The notes: generated from the letters alone by a model not told the origin. A stretch of 64,000 nucleotides of DNA from Marinibacterium anthonyi (GCA_003217735.2 CP031585.1:1723501-1787500); one strand, 5' to 3'. Positions 42,476-51,013 are shown, numbered from the stretch's first letter. Program-made: numbers and translations.

Positions 42476-43057
42476 ATGGGACATGATATCGTCGAGATCG
42501 CGCAGCTGATCCAGCGCTGGGGCCTGTGCCGCGACCAGGGCCGGTGGGACGAGCTGGCCGCGACCTTTACCCATGACGGGGTGATTTCCGTCACCTGGTT
42601 CGAAGGCGGCATCGCCGGGTTCATCGCCGCGTCCAAGCGCAGCTTTCAGCCCGTCGGCCCGCGCAGCAAGCACCTGATCGGCCTGCCGGTGGTCGACGTC
42701 GCCGGCAACCGCGCGCTGGCCGAAACCAACATCCAGATCCTTGGCCGCGGCCAGGACGGCGACACCATCATAGACGTCACCAGCCACGCGCGGTTCCTGG
42801 ACCGGCTGGTGCGCACGCCCGACGGCTGGCGGATCCTGCGGCGCGACGCGGTCTATGAAAAGGATCGCTATGACAGGATCGGTGACGGCACGGATCCCGT
42901 TGCGCGGGCCGATCTGTCGGACATCCCCGAACCCTACCGCTACCTGGGCCACCGCCTGCGCAGCACCGGTCGCCCGCTGCGGGCGGGCATCCTGTGCGAC
43001 GGCACGCCCGAAGCGATGGACCTGCTACGGGCGAACCGGGACTGGCTGAACGGCTAA
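42476..43057 (+). CDS. SnoaL-like / NTF2-fold family protein
   Basis: 193 residues. IAQLIQRWGLCRDQGRWDELAATFTHDGVIS is the opening of the SnoaL_4/NTF2 fold (helix, D-x-R-W-D-x-L, strand). VTSHARFLDRLVRTPDGWRILRRDAVYEKDRYD completes the cone-shaped barrel. Members are small dehydratases, isomerases or ring-hydroxylase beta-subunit relatives, and function cannot be read from fold alone. Start fixed by AAGGGGAAG. Convergent with IclR; the two stops overlap by 4 bases. Confidence 0.82.
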   Translation: MGHDIVEIAQLIQRWGLCRDQGRWDELAATFTHDGVISVTWFEGGIAGFIAASKRSFQPVGPRSKHLIGLPVVDVAGNRALAETNIQILGRGQDGDTIIDVTSHARFLDRLVRTPDGWRILRRDAVYEKDRYDRIGDGTDPVARADLSDIPEPYRYLGHRLRSTGRPLRAGILCDGTPEAMDLLRANRDWLNG

Positions 43058-43851
43058 CCGGCGGCCTTCTGCCCGTCCTGCCCCTCTTGCGCCGCCATCG
43101 CCGCGGAAATCGACCGGGTGACCGACACCAGCTCGTCCCGGTACAGGTCTATCGCCTTGTCGAACTTCAGCGCGCTGGTGGTCCAGATGATCGTCATGCA
43201 GGCGATGATCTGATCGTTGTGAAAGATCGGCGACGACATGCTGCACGTCCCCTTGCGGAAATTGTCCCGGCGAAACCCAACGCCCAGCTCGCGCGTCTGG
43301 TCCAGCAGCAGGTCCAGCGGCCCTTCGGGCAGGATGATCGGATCGACGATCTTCAATTCCTCCTTCAGTCCGGCCATCAGGTGGCTGCGCTCGGTCTCGC
43401 TGCAGAAGGCCAGGTAGGCGCGCCCGCTGGACACGTCCAGCACCGGCATGTCGAGGCCCACCATGCCGTGGTCGATGGAATAGGGGCTGATGTTGTGGGT
43501 CGATTCCCGGATATGCATCCGGTAGTTGCGATAGGTCACCAGGTCGATGGGCCAGAGGATTTCCCGGCCGAGCCTGACCATCTCGGGCACGGCATTGCGC
43601 AGCACCCAGTCCTCGTCCCGGAACCCCGAACTCAGCGACTTGGCGTAGAGCGTCACCCGCCACTTGTCGGTCGAATGATCGCGCGAGATGAAGCGCATGG
43701 ATTCCAGCGTTTCCACCAACCGGTAGACCGTCGGCCTTGGGATCCCCGTCTGCTTGGCGATCTCGCCCGCCTTCAGCCCGTTGCGCTGGTTGATCACCTG
43801 CAGGATCTGCAGACCCCGATGCAGCGACCGGACGGATTCGAACCCCGACAT
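43054..43851 (-). CDS. IclR family transcriptional regulator of the aromatic cluster
   Basis: 265 residues. Winged helix at the N-terminus (SLHRGLQILQVINQRNGLKA, then IAKQTGIPRPTVYRLVETLE) and the IclR effector domain with GVGFRRDNFRKGTCSMSSPI near the end, where family members read G.a...ee...G...iAaPi. Ribosome site GGGAGGGGGAAGG. It is MhpR/PcaR-like and sits inside an aromatic catabolic cluster. Palindromic site E lies 55 bases before its start, and five sister sites stand before other units, so it most likely controls itself and the whole cluster. Activator or repressor not decidable. Confidence 0.93.
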   Translation of the reverse strand: MSGFESVRSLHRGLQILQVINQRNGLKAGEIAKQTGIPRPTVYRLVETLESMRFISRDHSTDKWRVTLYAKSLSSGFRDEDWVLRNAVPEMVRLGREILWPIDLVTYRNYRMHIRESTHNISPYSIDHGMVGLDMPVLDVSSGRAYLAFCSETERSHLMAGLKEELKIVDPIILPEGPLDLLLDQTRELGVGFRRDNFRKGTCSMSSPIFHNDQIIACMTIIWTTSALKFDKAIDLYRDELVSVTRSISAAMAAQEGQDGQKAAG

Positions 43852-43906
43852 CCTTCCCCCTCCCTTGATACTCCGCGCCCCTCACGCGTCGGGTCACGGT
43901 AATATC

Positions 43907-43923
43907 TGTTCGGCTGGCGGACA
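43907..43923. promoter_or_regulatory. IclR-type operator, site E (divergent promoter)
   Basis: TGTTCGGCTGGCGGACA: arms TGTTCG / CGGACA, spacer GCTGG, between the IclR gene (minus) and the extradiol dioxygenase (plus), 71 bases before the latter. Placement supports autoregulation plus control of the ring-cleavage operon. Confidence 0.75.
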
Positions 43924-43994
43924 ACCTCCAGACGCGGCCTGCCGATCACATCTGCCAGGGCTACCCTGGCCCCCAACAGCGAAGGAGGCGCGTC

Positions 43995-44984
43995 ATGACT
44001 CTCAAGGCCTTGGGATACATCGGGATCAGGTCCCCCAAGACGCAGGACTGGTCCGCCTTTGCCACCGATCTGCTGGGCATGCAGGAGGTCGACGGCGCCG
44101 CCGGATCGCGCGCCTTCCGCATGGACGACCGCAAGCAGCGCCTGCTGGTCACCGACGAAAGCGACGGGGGCGAAGAGGGGCTGGATTTCACCGGCTGGGA
44201 GGTCGACGGCCCCGAGGACCTGGACCGGCTTGCCGGGCGGCTGGAAAACGCGGGCGTGCCGGTAAAGCTTGAGGCCGCGACGCTGGCGGGGCAGCGGCTG
44301 GTGAAACAGATGATCTCGTTCCACGACCCCGACGGCAACCGGGTCGAGGTGTTCTGCGGCCCCGAGGTGACCAGCGATCCCTTTGTGCCGGGGCGCCCGA
44401 TCTCGGGGTTCAAGACCGGGACGATGGGCATGGGCCACGCCGTGCTGCACGTGGAAAACATCGACAGGCTGGTGCCGTTCTACCGCGACCTGCTGGGCTT
44501 TCACGTCACCGATTACGGGCTGACGCCGTTCCCGTTGTACTTCTTCCATCTCAATGGCCGCCATCACACCTTTGCCATGGCCGGCACCGGGCGGCGGGGG
44601 ATGCACCATTTCATGGTCGAACTGCAATCGCTGGACGATGTCGGGCAGGGCTATGACATCGCCCAGCAGGAAAAGGACCGGCTGGCCTACAGCTTGGGCC
44701 GCCATTCCAACGACCACATGATGAGCTTCTACGCCAACTCGCCATCCGGCTTTTTCGTCGAATACGGCTGGGGCGCGCGCGAGGTCGATCCCGAGACATG
44801 GGAGCCGCACGAGACCTTCGACGGGCCCAGCTACTGGGGCCACGAACGGGTGCACATGCCCGAAGGGTCGCCCGCCCGCGAACGCCTGCGCGAGATGCGG
44901 ATGGACGCGGCGAAACGGGGGTTGCGCGCGCCGGATCCGGTGGGCGGCTGCGCCTGGCTTGACGCCGTCATCCGGCAGGAATGA
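43995..44984 (+). CDS. Type I extradiol (catechol meta-cleavage) dioxygenase
   Basis: 329 residues of two vicinal-oxygen-chelate modules. Fe(II) ligands are visible: His148 in MGHAVLHVEN, His204/205 in GMHHFMVEL and Glu256 in FFVEYGWG. Second-sphere residues also remain: His190/191 in NGRHHTFAM, His241 in NDHMMSFY and Tyr246. It opens a catechol next to one hydroxyl, giving a yellow semialdehyde/dienoate. It belongs to the BphC/HsaC-like branch. Ribosome site AAGGAGG; stop overlaps the next start (ATGA). Confidence 0.93.
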   Translation: MTLKALGYIGIRSPKTQDWSAFATDLLGMQEVDGAAGSRAFRMDDRKQRLLVTDESDGGEEGLDFTGWEVDGPEDLDRLAGRLENAGVPVKLEAATLAGQRLVKQMISFHDPDGNRVEVFCGPEVTSDPFVPGRPISGFKTGTMGMGHAVLHVENIDRLVPFYRDLLGFHVTDYGLTPFPLYFFHLNGRHHTFAMAGTGRRGMHHFMVELQSLDDVGQGYDIAQQEKDRLAYSLGRHSNDHMMSFYANSPSGFFVEYGWGAREVDPETWEPHETFDGPSYWGHERVHMPEGSPARERLREMRMDAAKRGLRAPDPVGGCAWLDAVIRQE

Positions 44985-46000
44985 CGCCGATGCCCTTGCC
45001 CTTGCCCTTGCCTTTGCCCTTGCCCGATGCCTTTGCCCAGGTGGTCATTTCCGGCCCCGGCGGGCCCGACGTTCTGGTGCCGGCCACACGGTCGATGCTG
45101 CGGCCCGGACCCGGCCAGCTGCTGATCCGGGTGGCCGCCGCCGGGGTGAACCGCCACGATTGCAACCAGCGCCGCGCCGGCCAGCATCACGACGGCAACC
45201 CGGTTCCGGGGCTGGAAGTCTCGGGCATTGTGGCGGGCCGCGGTCCGGGCGTCGATGGCTGGCCCGAGGGCACGCCGGTGATGGCACTTGTGCAGGGCGG
45301 GGGCTATGCCGAATTCGCGCTGGCCGATGCGGTGCTGGCGATGCCGGTGCCCAAGGGGCTGATCCTTGAGGACGCCGCCGGCCTGCCCGAGGCGCTGTTC
45401 ACCGCCTGGTGGAACTTTTTCTGGATGCTGGACCTGACGCCCGGTGAATTCGCCCTGATCCACGGCGGCACCAGCGGGGTCGGCCACCTGGCGCTGCAGG
45501 CGCTGTCGCGGCTGGGCTACCAGGTGATGGCCACCTGCGGCACGAAGGACAAGGTCGCCGCGGCGACCGGCTTCGGGGCCGCCGCCGCCTTTGATTACCA
45601 CGACGCGGATCTGGCGCGGAAGGTGACGGAGGCGACCGGGGGCAAGGGCATATCCGCGCTGCTGGACATGTCCGCCGGTGCGCATCTGGACGCCGACCTG
45701 GCGATGATGGCGACGGGCGGGCGCATCGCGCACCTGTCGCCCGGGGGTGGCAAGGTGCTGCCCGTGCCGCTGCGGGCGCTGATGCAGAAACGGGTCGCGA
45801 TCACCGGGTCCCTGCTGCGGCCCTTGCCGCTGGAGATCAAGGCGCAGATCGCCGACCGCCTGCGTGCCGAGGTCCTGCCGATGGTGGCCGATGGCCTACG
45901 TCCGGCCATCGCCGCCGTCTTCCCGTTGGAACAGGCCGCCGCCGCGCACCGCGAGATGGAGCGTGCCAGCCATATCGGGAAGATCCTGCTGCGGCCCTAG
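44981..46000 (+). CDS. MDR family NAD(P)H-dependent oxidoreductase (quinone oxidoreductase-like)
   Basis: 339 residues, zinc-independent medium-chain dehydrogenase/reductase. GroES-like N-terminal half with VAAAGVNRHDCNQRR, nucleotide site IHGGTSGVGHLALQALSRLG, and C-terminal AAHREMERASHIGKILLRP as in QOR proteins. The N-terminus carries an odd (Pro-Leu)5 run encoded by a CCCTTG repeat. It may reduce an unsaturated intermediate after ring cleavage. Coupled to the dioxygenase by ATGA; an in-frame ATG at 44990 is an alternative start. Confidence 0.9.
   Translation: MTPMPLPLPLPLPLPDAFAQVVISGPGGPDVLVPATRSMLRPGPGQLLIRVAAAGVNRHDCNQRRAGQHHDGNPVPGLEVSGIVAGRGPGVDGWPEGTPVMALVQGGGYAEFALADAVLAMPVPKGLILEDAAGLPEALFTAWWNFFWMLDLTPGEFALIHGGTSGVGHLALQALSRLGYQVMATCGTKDKVAAATGFGAAAAFDYHDADLARKVTEATGGKGISALLDMSAGAHLDADLAMMATGGRIAHLSPGGGKVLPVPLRALMQKRVAITGSLLRPLPLEIKAQIADRLRAEVLPMVADGLRPAIAAVFPLEQAAAAHREMERASHIGKILLRP
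44993..45025. repeat. CCCTTG hexanucleotide repeat at the start of the MDR gene
   Basis: Five units of CCCTTG, one of them CCTTTG, encoding Pro-Leu pairs. Length change by whole units would keep the frame and only vary the N-terminal leader. Confidence 0.8.
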
Positions 46001-46001
46001 G

Positions 46002-46018
46002 TGTTCGCCTGCCGGACA
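46002..46018. promoter_or_regulatory. IclR-type operator, site F
   Basis: TGTTCGCCTGCCGGACA: arms TGTTCG / CGGACA, spacer CCTGC, starting 2 bases after the MDR stop and 75 bases before the FAH-family start. Confidence 0.75.
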
Positions 46019-46093
46019 AAGCAAATGCCGCAGGACCGGAACCGGGCCTGTCGGCCTATCCCCCCAGACACGAAAGCAACGGAAAGTTCAGAC

Positions 46094-46939
46094 ATGCGCA
46101 TCAGTTCCTATATCACCCCGGACGGCCGCGCCTCGTACGGCATCGTCAAGGACGGCAAGCTGCACGACGCCGGCCGCGCGTTGGGCGCCACCTATCCCGA
46201 CCTGCGCGCGGTGATCGCCGCCGGTGCGCTGGACGCGCTGAAGGACGCGGCGGGCGATGTCCATGACATGTCGGACGTGACGCTGCTGTCGCCGGTGCCC
46301 AACCCGGACAAGATCATCTGCATCGGGCTCAACTACATGACCCACATCAAGGAGACGGGGCGCGACGTGCCCAAGCACCCGCCGGTCTTCACCCGCTATC
46401 CGTCTTCGGTCATCGGCCATGACGTGCCGCTGATCCGGCCGCCGGTGTCGGACTGGTTCGACTTCGAAGGCGAACTGGCGGTGATCATCGGGACAGGCGG
46501 CCGCAACATCCCCGAAGACCAGGCGATGTCCCATGTCGCCGGCTACAGCTGCTTCAACGACGGATCCATCCGCGACTACCAGCGCCATACCTCGCAGTTC
46601 TGGCCGGGCAAGAATTTCGACGACAGCGGGTCGATGGGCCCCTGGATGGTCACCGCCGACGATCTGCCCGACCCCGAGGCGCAATCGCTGGAAACCCGGC
46701 TGAACGGCGAGGTCATGCAATCGACGCCGATCTCGGACCTGGCGTTCAACATCCCGCAGCTGATCGCCTATCTGTCGATCGTCACCAAATTGCTGCCCGG
46801 CGACGTGATCGCCACCGGCACGCCCGGCGGTGTCGGCCTGTTCCGCGACCCCAAGCTGTTCATGAAGGCCGGCGACCGGGTGGATGTCGAAATCACCGGC
46901 GTGGGCACGCTGAGCAACATCGTCGAAGACGCCGCCTGA
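46094..46939 (+). CDS. Fumarylacetoacetate hydrolase (FAH) family protein
   Basis: 281 residues. KIICIGLNYMTHIKETGRDVP opens the catalytic domain. Metal ligands lie in DFEGELAVIIG and the downstream Asp region SCFNDGSIRDYQ; GDVIATGTPGGVG closes the active site. Members hydrolyse C-C bonds of ring-cleavage products, decarboxylate or isomerise 2-oxo-diene acids. This suits the step after the extradiol dioxygenase, since no MhpC-type alpha/beta hydrolase is present. Start set by GGAAAG; the frame from 46001 runs through site F and is rejected. Confidence 0.93.
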   Translation: MRISSYITPDGRASYGIVKDGKLHDAGRALGATYPDLRAVIAAGALDALKDAAGDVHDMSDVTLLSPVPNPDKIICIGLNYMTHIKETGRDVPKHPPVFTRYPSSVIGHDVPLIRPPVSDWFDFEGELAVIIGTGGRNIPEDQAMSHVAGYSCFNDGSIRDYQRHTSQFWPGKNFDDSGSMGPWMVTADDLPDPEAQSLETRLNGEVMQSTPISDLAFNIPQLIAYLSIVTKLLPGDVIATGTPGGVGLFRDPKLFMKAGDRVDVEITGVGTLSNIVEDAA

Positions 46940-46961
46940 CCCTTGCGGGTTGGCGCGTGGC

Positions 46962-46987
46962 AGGGCAGGGCGGGATCGTCCTGCCCT
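46962..46987 (+). terminator. Hairpin AGGGCAGG-N10-CCTGCCCT
   Basis: Perfect 8-base arms followed by TTTG, 22 bases after the FAH stop. A possible partial terminator before the AMACR-type gene. Confidence 0.5.
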
Positions 46988-47067
46988 TTGCCGTTTCAGG
47001 GACGGCTTGCGGGCGCGCCGGGGTTCCGACACTCTCCGCCAAGGGGAGATCAGGGGAGGATATCGCG

Positions 47068-48159
47068 ATGCAGGGGACAGGACGCGGGCCGCTTGCGGGG
47101 TTGCGCATCGTCGAGATGGACGCGATCGGGCCGGTGCCGTTGCTGGGGCTGCTGCTGGCCGGCAACGGGGCCGAGGTGATCCGCATCGGTCGCGCGGCCA
47201 GCGACTGGACCGAGGCCACGACCGCCGCCGACATCCTGCACCGGGGCCGCGACACGGTGGTGCTGGACCTCAAGGACGACACCCACCGCCTGGCCGCGCT
47301 GGACCTGATCGCGGGGGCCGATGCGCTGATCGAAGGGTTCCGGCCCGGCACGATGGAACGGCTGGGGCTGGGGCCGGAGGTGGCGCTGGGGCGCAACCCG
47401 GCGCTGGTCTACGGGCGGATGACCGGTTGGGGACAGGTGGGGCCGCGCGCGGCCGAGGCGGGGCATGACATCAATTACCTGTCGATGACCGGCCTGCTGT
47501 CGATGGTCGGGCCCGCCGACCGCCCGGTTGCGCCGCTGAACCTGGTGGCCGATTACGGCGGCGGGGCGATGATGCTGGCCTTCGGACTGATGGCCGCGCT
47601 GTTGCAGGCCAAGACCACCGGCAAGGGCCAGGTGGTCGACGCCGCCATGGTCGACGGGGCGAATTTCCTGGCCAGCCTGTTCCACGGCTTCCGGCAAACC
47701 GACCTGTGGTCCCCGGGGCGCGAGGCCAACCTGCTGGATGGCGGCCGCCCGTTCTATCGCTGCTACCCTTGTGCCGACGGCCGGTTCGTGGCCGTGGGCG
47801 CGATTGAACCCAAATTCTATGGTGCGATGATGCGGGGGCTGGGCCTGGATCCCGCGGACTGGCCGCAGGACGATGCGTCGTCCTGGGACGGCGCGGTTCA
47901 GGCCATCGGCGCGCGCTTTGCCACGGCGCCGCGCGATCACTGGACGCGGGTCTTTGCCGGGACGGACGCCTGCGTGACCCCGGTCCTGGACCTGGCCGAG
48001 GCACCGGCGGATCCGCACATGCAGGCCCGCCGGGCGTTCCAGGCGGCCGGGGCAAGGACGGCGCCATCGGTGCCCCCGTCCGACCCGCAGGCGCGGGCGG
48101 ACCTGCCGCCGCCGCGCCTTGTCAGCCTGCAGGACGCGCTGGCACGGTGGCGCCGCTAG
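47068..48159 (+). CDS. CaiB/BaiF class III CoA-transferase, alpha-methylacyl-CoA racemase (AMACR) type
   Basis: 363 residues. The N-terminal LAGLRIVEMDAIGPVPLLGL then GAEVIRIGR is the CoA-binding start. YGRMTGWGQVGPRAAEAGHD then INYLSMTG is the AMACR-branch signature holding the catalytic His/Asp region. It racemises 2-methylacyl-CoA esters or transfers CoA. The start has GGGGAGGA upstream. It follows the FAH gene by 128 bases and may process a branched acyl-CoA from the ring-cleavage route, though no IclR site stands directly before it. Confidence 0.9.
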   Translation: MQGTGRGPLAGLRIVEMDAIGPVPLLGLLLAGNGAEVIRIGRAASDWTEATTAADILHRGRDTVVLDLKDDTHRLAALDLIAGADALIEGFRPGTMERLGLGPEVALGRNPALVYGRMTGWGQVGPRAAEAGHDINYLSMTGLLSMVGPADRPVAPLNLVADYGGGAMMLAFGLMAALLQAKTTGKGQVVDAAMVDGANFLASLFHGFRQTDLWSPGREANLLDGGRPFYRCYPCADGRFVAVGAIEPKFYGAMMRGLGLDPADWPQDDASSWDGAVQAIGARFATAPRDHWTRVFAGTDACVTPVLDLAEAPADPHMQARRAFQAAGARTAPSVPPSDPQARADLPPPRLVSLQDALARWRR

Positions 48160-48168
48160 GCGACGGCG

Positions 48169-48912
48169 TCAGAACTGGTAGCCCATGTAGATCATGCTGG
48201 TGACGCCCCGTTCCTCCTGTACGATGGGGCTGTTCCTGGCGTCGCCGCCCAGTTGCGACAGCGACACCAGCCCGCCCAGCCTCAGGTTCTCGGACAGCTT
48301 GTACGTGGCCCCAAGGCCCAGCTGCACCCGGCGGAACCCGGCATCCGCATCGTATTGCGCCAGCCCGCTGGCCGCCGATTGCGCCGCGTCCACGCCGAAA
48401 TAGCCCTGCATGTACTTGTCGTCGGAAAAGCTGGCCGACAGGTCGGCGGTCAGGCTCAGCCGGTTGGTCACCGGCAGGCGCCGCGATAGGCCCAGGGTGG
48501 CCGAGGTGCCGTTGGTCTCGGACGTGTAATGCTGGAGAGAGGCATAGAGCCGCCCGACCGGGGTGACATAGCTGCCCACCAGCCCCAGCCGGATCGCCTT
48601 GTCGATGTCGTCGAACCCCGGCACGTCCAGGTCGCTGCCGTCGCGGTCGCCGTCATAGCTCAGCGTGAAGGACATCGTCGCGCCGCTGGCCCGGAACGCG
48701 GTCAGCGCCAGCCCGTCGCGGCCCAGGCTGACACGGCCGTAATCCAGGCTGATGAAGGGCACGACCTGGGTTTCGTAATCGCGGCTGCCTTCGAATTCCG
48801 GTTGCAGCCGAAGGCCCATGGCCGCCAGCCCCTGCCATTCGGGGCCCGCGTCCTGTGCCAGCGCCGGGCCGGCCATGACAGCCAGCGCCGCCGCGCAAAT
48901 GGGATGTCTCAT
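48169..48912 (-). CDS. MipA/OmpV family outer-membrane protein
   Basis: 247 residues. Signal peptide ending AGPALAQ; then alternating beta strands rich in aromatic residues, finishing with the outer-membrane C-terminal signature SMIYMGYQF. GRVSLGRDGLALTAF and FRRVQLGLGATYKLSENL are typical MipA/OmpV strands. Forms a small barrel, sometimes tied to scaffolding of cell-wall enzymes or to outer-membrane uptake. Convergent with the AMACR gene, 9 bases apart. Ribosome site GGAG. Confidence 0.88.
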   Translation of the reverse strand: MRHPICAAALAVMAGPALAQDAGPEWQGLAAMGLRLQPEFEGSRDYETQVVPFISLDYGRVSLGRDGLALTAFRASGATMSFTLSYDGDRDGSDLDVPGFDDIDKAIRLGLVGSYVTPVGRLYASLQHYTSETNGTSATLGLSRRLPVTNRLSLTADLSASFSDDKYMQGYFGVDAAQSAASGLAQYDADAGFRRVQLGLGATYKLSENLRLGGLVSLSQLGGDARNSPIVQEERGVTSMIYMGYQF

Positions 48913-48996
48913 GTCACTGCTCCGTTTGGGCTCCGTTTGGTTTTCTTATGGTGTCCGCCGCCGGCCCGGATGGCCGCGGCAGATGGGGATGCAGTG

Positions 48997-50619
48997 TCAG
49001 ATCCCGTCCTGGGCCGAACACGGCACCACGCCCGATCGCTGCCCGGCCAGGTGGCCGGGCAGCGGTGTATCGAACCGGTCCCGGTCCCGTTCGGTCGATG
49101 ACCCTTTGGACGGCCCGTCGATTGGCCCGTCTACCGGTCCGTCGTTTGGGCAGTCGATCGGGCCGCAACGGGCGCCGGTCCGGCATTGCACCCGTTCCAT
49201 CGTATGGCGGCAATGGTCGATGATCGCGGGCGCCAGCCGGCGCCCGCGCAGCCGGTGCAGGATCCGACGCGGGACCGGGTAGTAGCGGTCGGCATCCATG
49301 CCGAGGGTGCGCATTGCCGACGGGCTCAGCGCCTGGCGCGCGACGATCATGTTGTGCAGGCTCACCGTGATCGCCGTCATCGTGAACCAGGCCGCGCCGA
49401 CGCGCCGCAACGCGTCCGCGTCGACGGACCACAGCGGCGTCCCGGCAAGCCGCCCCGACAGGAACAGATGCGTCAGCACCCAGGCCGAGACCCCGGACAG
49501 CACGTGCACCATGGACCGGGTGTTCAGCGTCAGGACCTGTCCGCCCGGCGACAGGACCGGATCGCGGGACGCAGTCCGGTCCCTGGCCTCTCCGGTGCAA
49601 TTGACCACGACCGCACCGCGTTCGACCCAGCGGCGGGTGCCGCTGCGAAAGACCATCTCGGGGCCACGGTCGGTGTCCTCGACGTCGATCAGGTGTTCGT
49701 TCAGAAGATCGCTCAGCCCTGCCTGGACCGACCGCAGGGCGGTTTTCGACAGCGGGGCGAAGCTGTAGCCGGCGTGCCGGCCGGGCAGGTGGATCGTGCG
49801 CGACTTGGCCAGCGCCGCCAGCGCGGATTTCGCGTTGTCGCCGTCAAAGCGCATCGCCGCGCGCCGGTAAAGCGTCGACGCCGGCTCGCCGCGCCACCAG
49901 CGCAGGATCCATCCGGGAAAGCTTTGCTCGCGGGTGGGAAAGGAGGTGCCCGCGCCGTTGATCAGGACGACCGGGCCCGCCGACCCGTTGCGCGCCAGCG
50001 CCAGCACGCAGTCAAGCCCGACCCGACCGCCGCCGATCACGTAGACCGGAACGCCGGGTGGCAGGCTCCCCAGGTCCTGCGGGGTAAGCGAGCGGACATC
50101 GCGGCTGGACAGCGGCAACGGTTCGGGGCGGGGGATGTCGTGACCGGCCGCCCGGATGACGCGGTCCGCCAGCAGCCGCCGCACCCGCCCGGTCGCCAGG
50201 TCGCGATAAAGGACCTCGGCCGGGCCGCCGTCCCGGGGTTCGGAGACGTGTTCCGCCCGGTGGCCGAACCGGCCGACGATCCGCAGGCGGCGGCCCAGGT
50301 CGCGGAAACAATTCTGCAGGTGACGGCGCACCTCTGCCCCGGTGGCGCGGTAATCGGCCGGTCGCGCCAGGTGCCAGCGCATGTTGCCCACGGTGAACAG
50401 GCGGTGCGGCTGGTAGAGGCGGACGTCGCTTTCGGTGCTGCTCCACATGCCGCCGGCTTCGGGATTGGCGTCGATCACCACCACCTGCGTGTCCCGGGGC
50501 AGGTGTTCGGCGGCCACGAAAAGGGCGTTCAGCCCGGCGATGCCCGCGCCGATGACGCAAAGATCGCAACGTTCGGCAAGGTCTGAAGACGTCTCGGCGT
50601 CGGTGGGTTGGGCCTGCAT
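48997..50619 (-). CDS. FAD/NAD(P)-binding flavoprotein of unknown function
   Basis: 540 residues from MQAQPTDAE, which has GGAGT upstream. FAD site CDLCVIGAGIAGLNALFVAAE with EAGGMWSSTESDVRLYQPH, then a second Rossmann site VYVIGGGRVGLDCVLALARNG: the two-site plan of flavin monooxygenases and ferredoxin-reductase-like proteins. The C-terminal third has hydrophobic stretches (LSGVSAWVLTHLFLSG). The tail carries five Gly-Pro-x-Asp repeats (GPID, GPVD, GPID...), encoded by 12-base repeats around 49108-49173. Divergent from the two-component genes, which may regulate it. Substrate not recognisable. Confidence 0.82.
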   Translation of the reverse strand: MQAQPTDAETSSDLAERCDLCVIGAGIAGLNALFVAAEHLPRDTQVVVIDANPEAGGMWSSTESDVRLYQPHRLFTVGNMRWHLARPADYRATGAEVRRHLQNCFRDLGRRLRIVGRFGHRAEHVSEPRDGGPAEVLYRDLATGRVRRLLADRVIRAAGHDIPRPEPLPLSSRDVRSLTPQDLGSLPPGVPVYVIGGGRVGLDCVLALARNGSAGPVVLINGAGTSFPTREQSFPGWILRWWRGEPASTLYRRAAMRFDGDNAKSALAALAKSRTIHLPGRHAGYSFAPLSKTALRSVQAGLSDLLNEHLIDVEDTDRGPEMVFRSGTRRWVERGAVVVNCTGEARDRTASRDPVLSPGGQVLTLNTRSMVHVLSGVSAWVLTHLFLSGRLAGTPLWSVDADALRRVGAAWFTMTAITVSLHNMIVARQALSPSAMRTLGMDADRYYPVPRRILHRLRGRRLAPAIIDHCRHTMERVQCRTGARCGPIDCPNDGPVDGPIDGPSKGSSTERDRDRFDTPLPGHLAGQRSGVVPCSAQDGI

Positions 50620-51013
50620 TGCACTGACTCCGATGGCCCGCGCGGCGCGGCGCCGGCGGGTACTGGTGAACTGGACATGGCGGACACCGGCGTCGGCGGC
50701 GGGAGGCTGCCGGGGCCGGATCGTGGACTTAGCGGCGGGACTTTGTCCCGGCCGGGGTACTGCGTTGCGCTGCGGCGTGCCGGACAGATCGGACAGGAAA
50801 AGGCGGCGGGAACGGGATGGGGGTCGTCCCCGCCAGGTCGTGCCAGTCGCGGACACTCTGCACGATGGGTTTCATTCTGCGTCTGCCTCAAACTGCTCAG
50901 CAGGTCCCATCTGGGGCACCGGCGTAAGCGCACAATGTACGCGAGGAAAATTTTTGTGAGAATTTGTAAAGACCTGACGGGGTGGCTTCTGCCCGCCGCG
51001 CCGCTGGCGTATC
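50620..51013. other. Divergent gene-free region with direct repeats
   Basis: 394 bases between the flavoprotein and the response regulator. The only notable signal is a pair of direct repeats, TTTGTGA (50953-50959) and TTTGTAA (50963-50969), 10 bases apart. That spacing suits an OmpR-type regulator, about 45-60 bases before its start. Confidence 0.4.

Noticed and set aside
46001-46093. 31-residue N-terminal extension of the FAH protein
   Set aside because: It would translate operator site F; GGAAAG and the conserved start fit the ATG at 46094.
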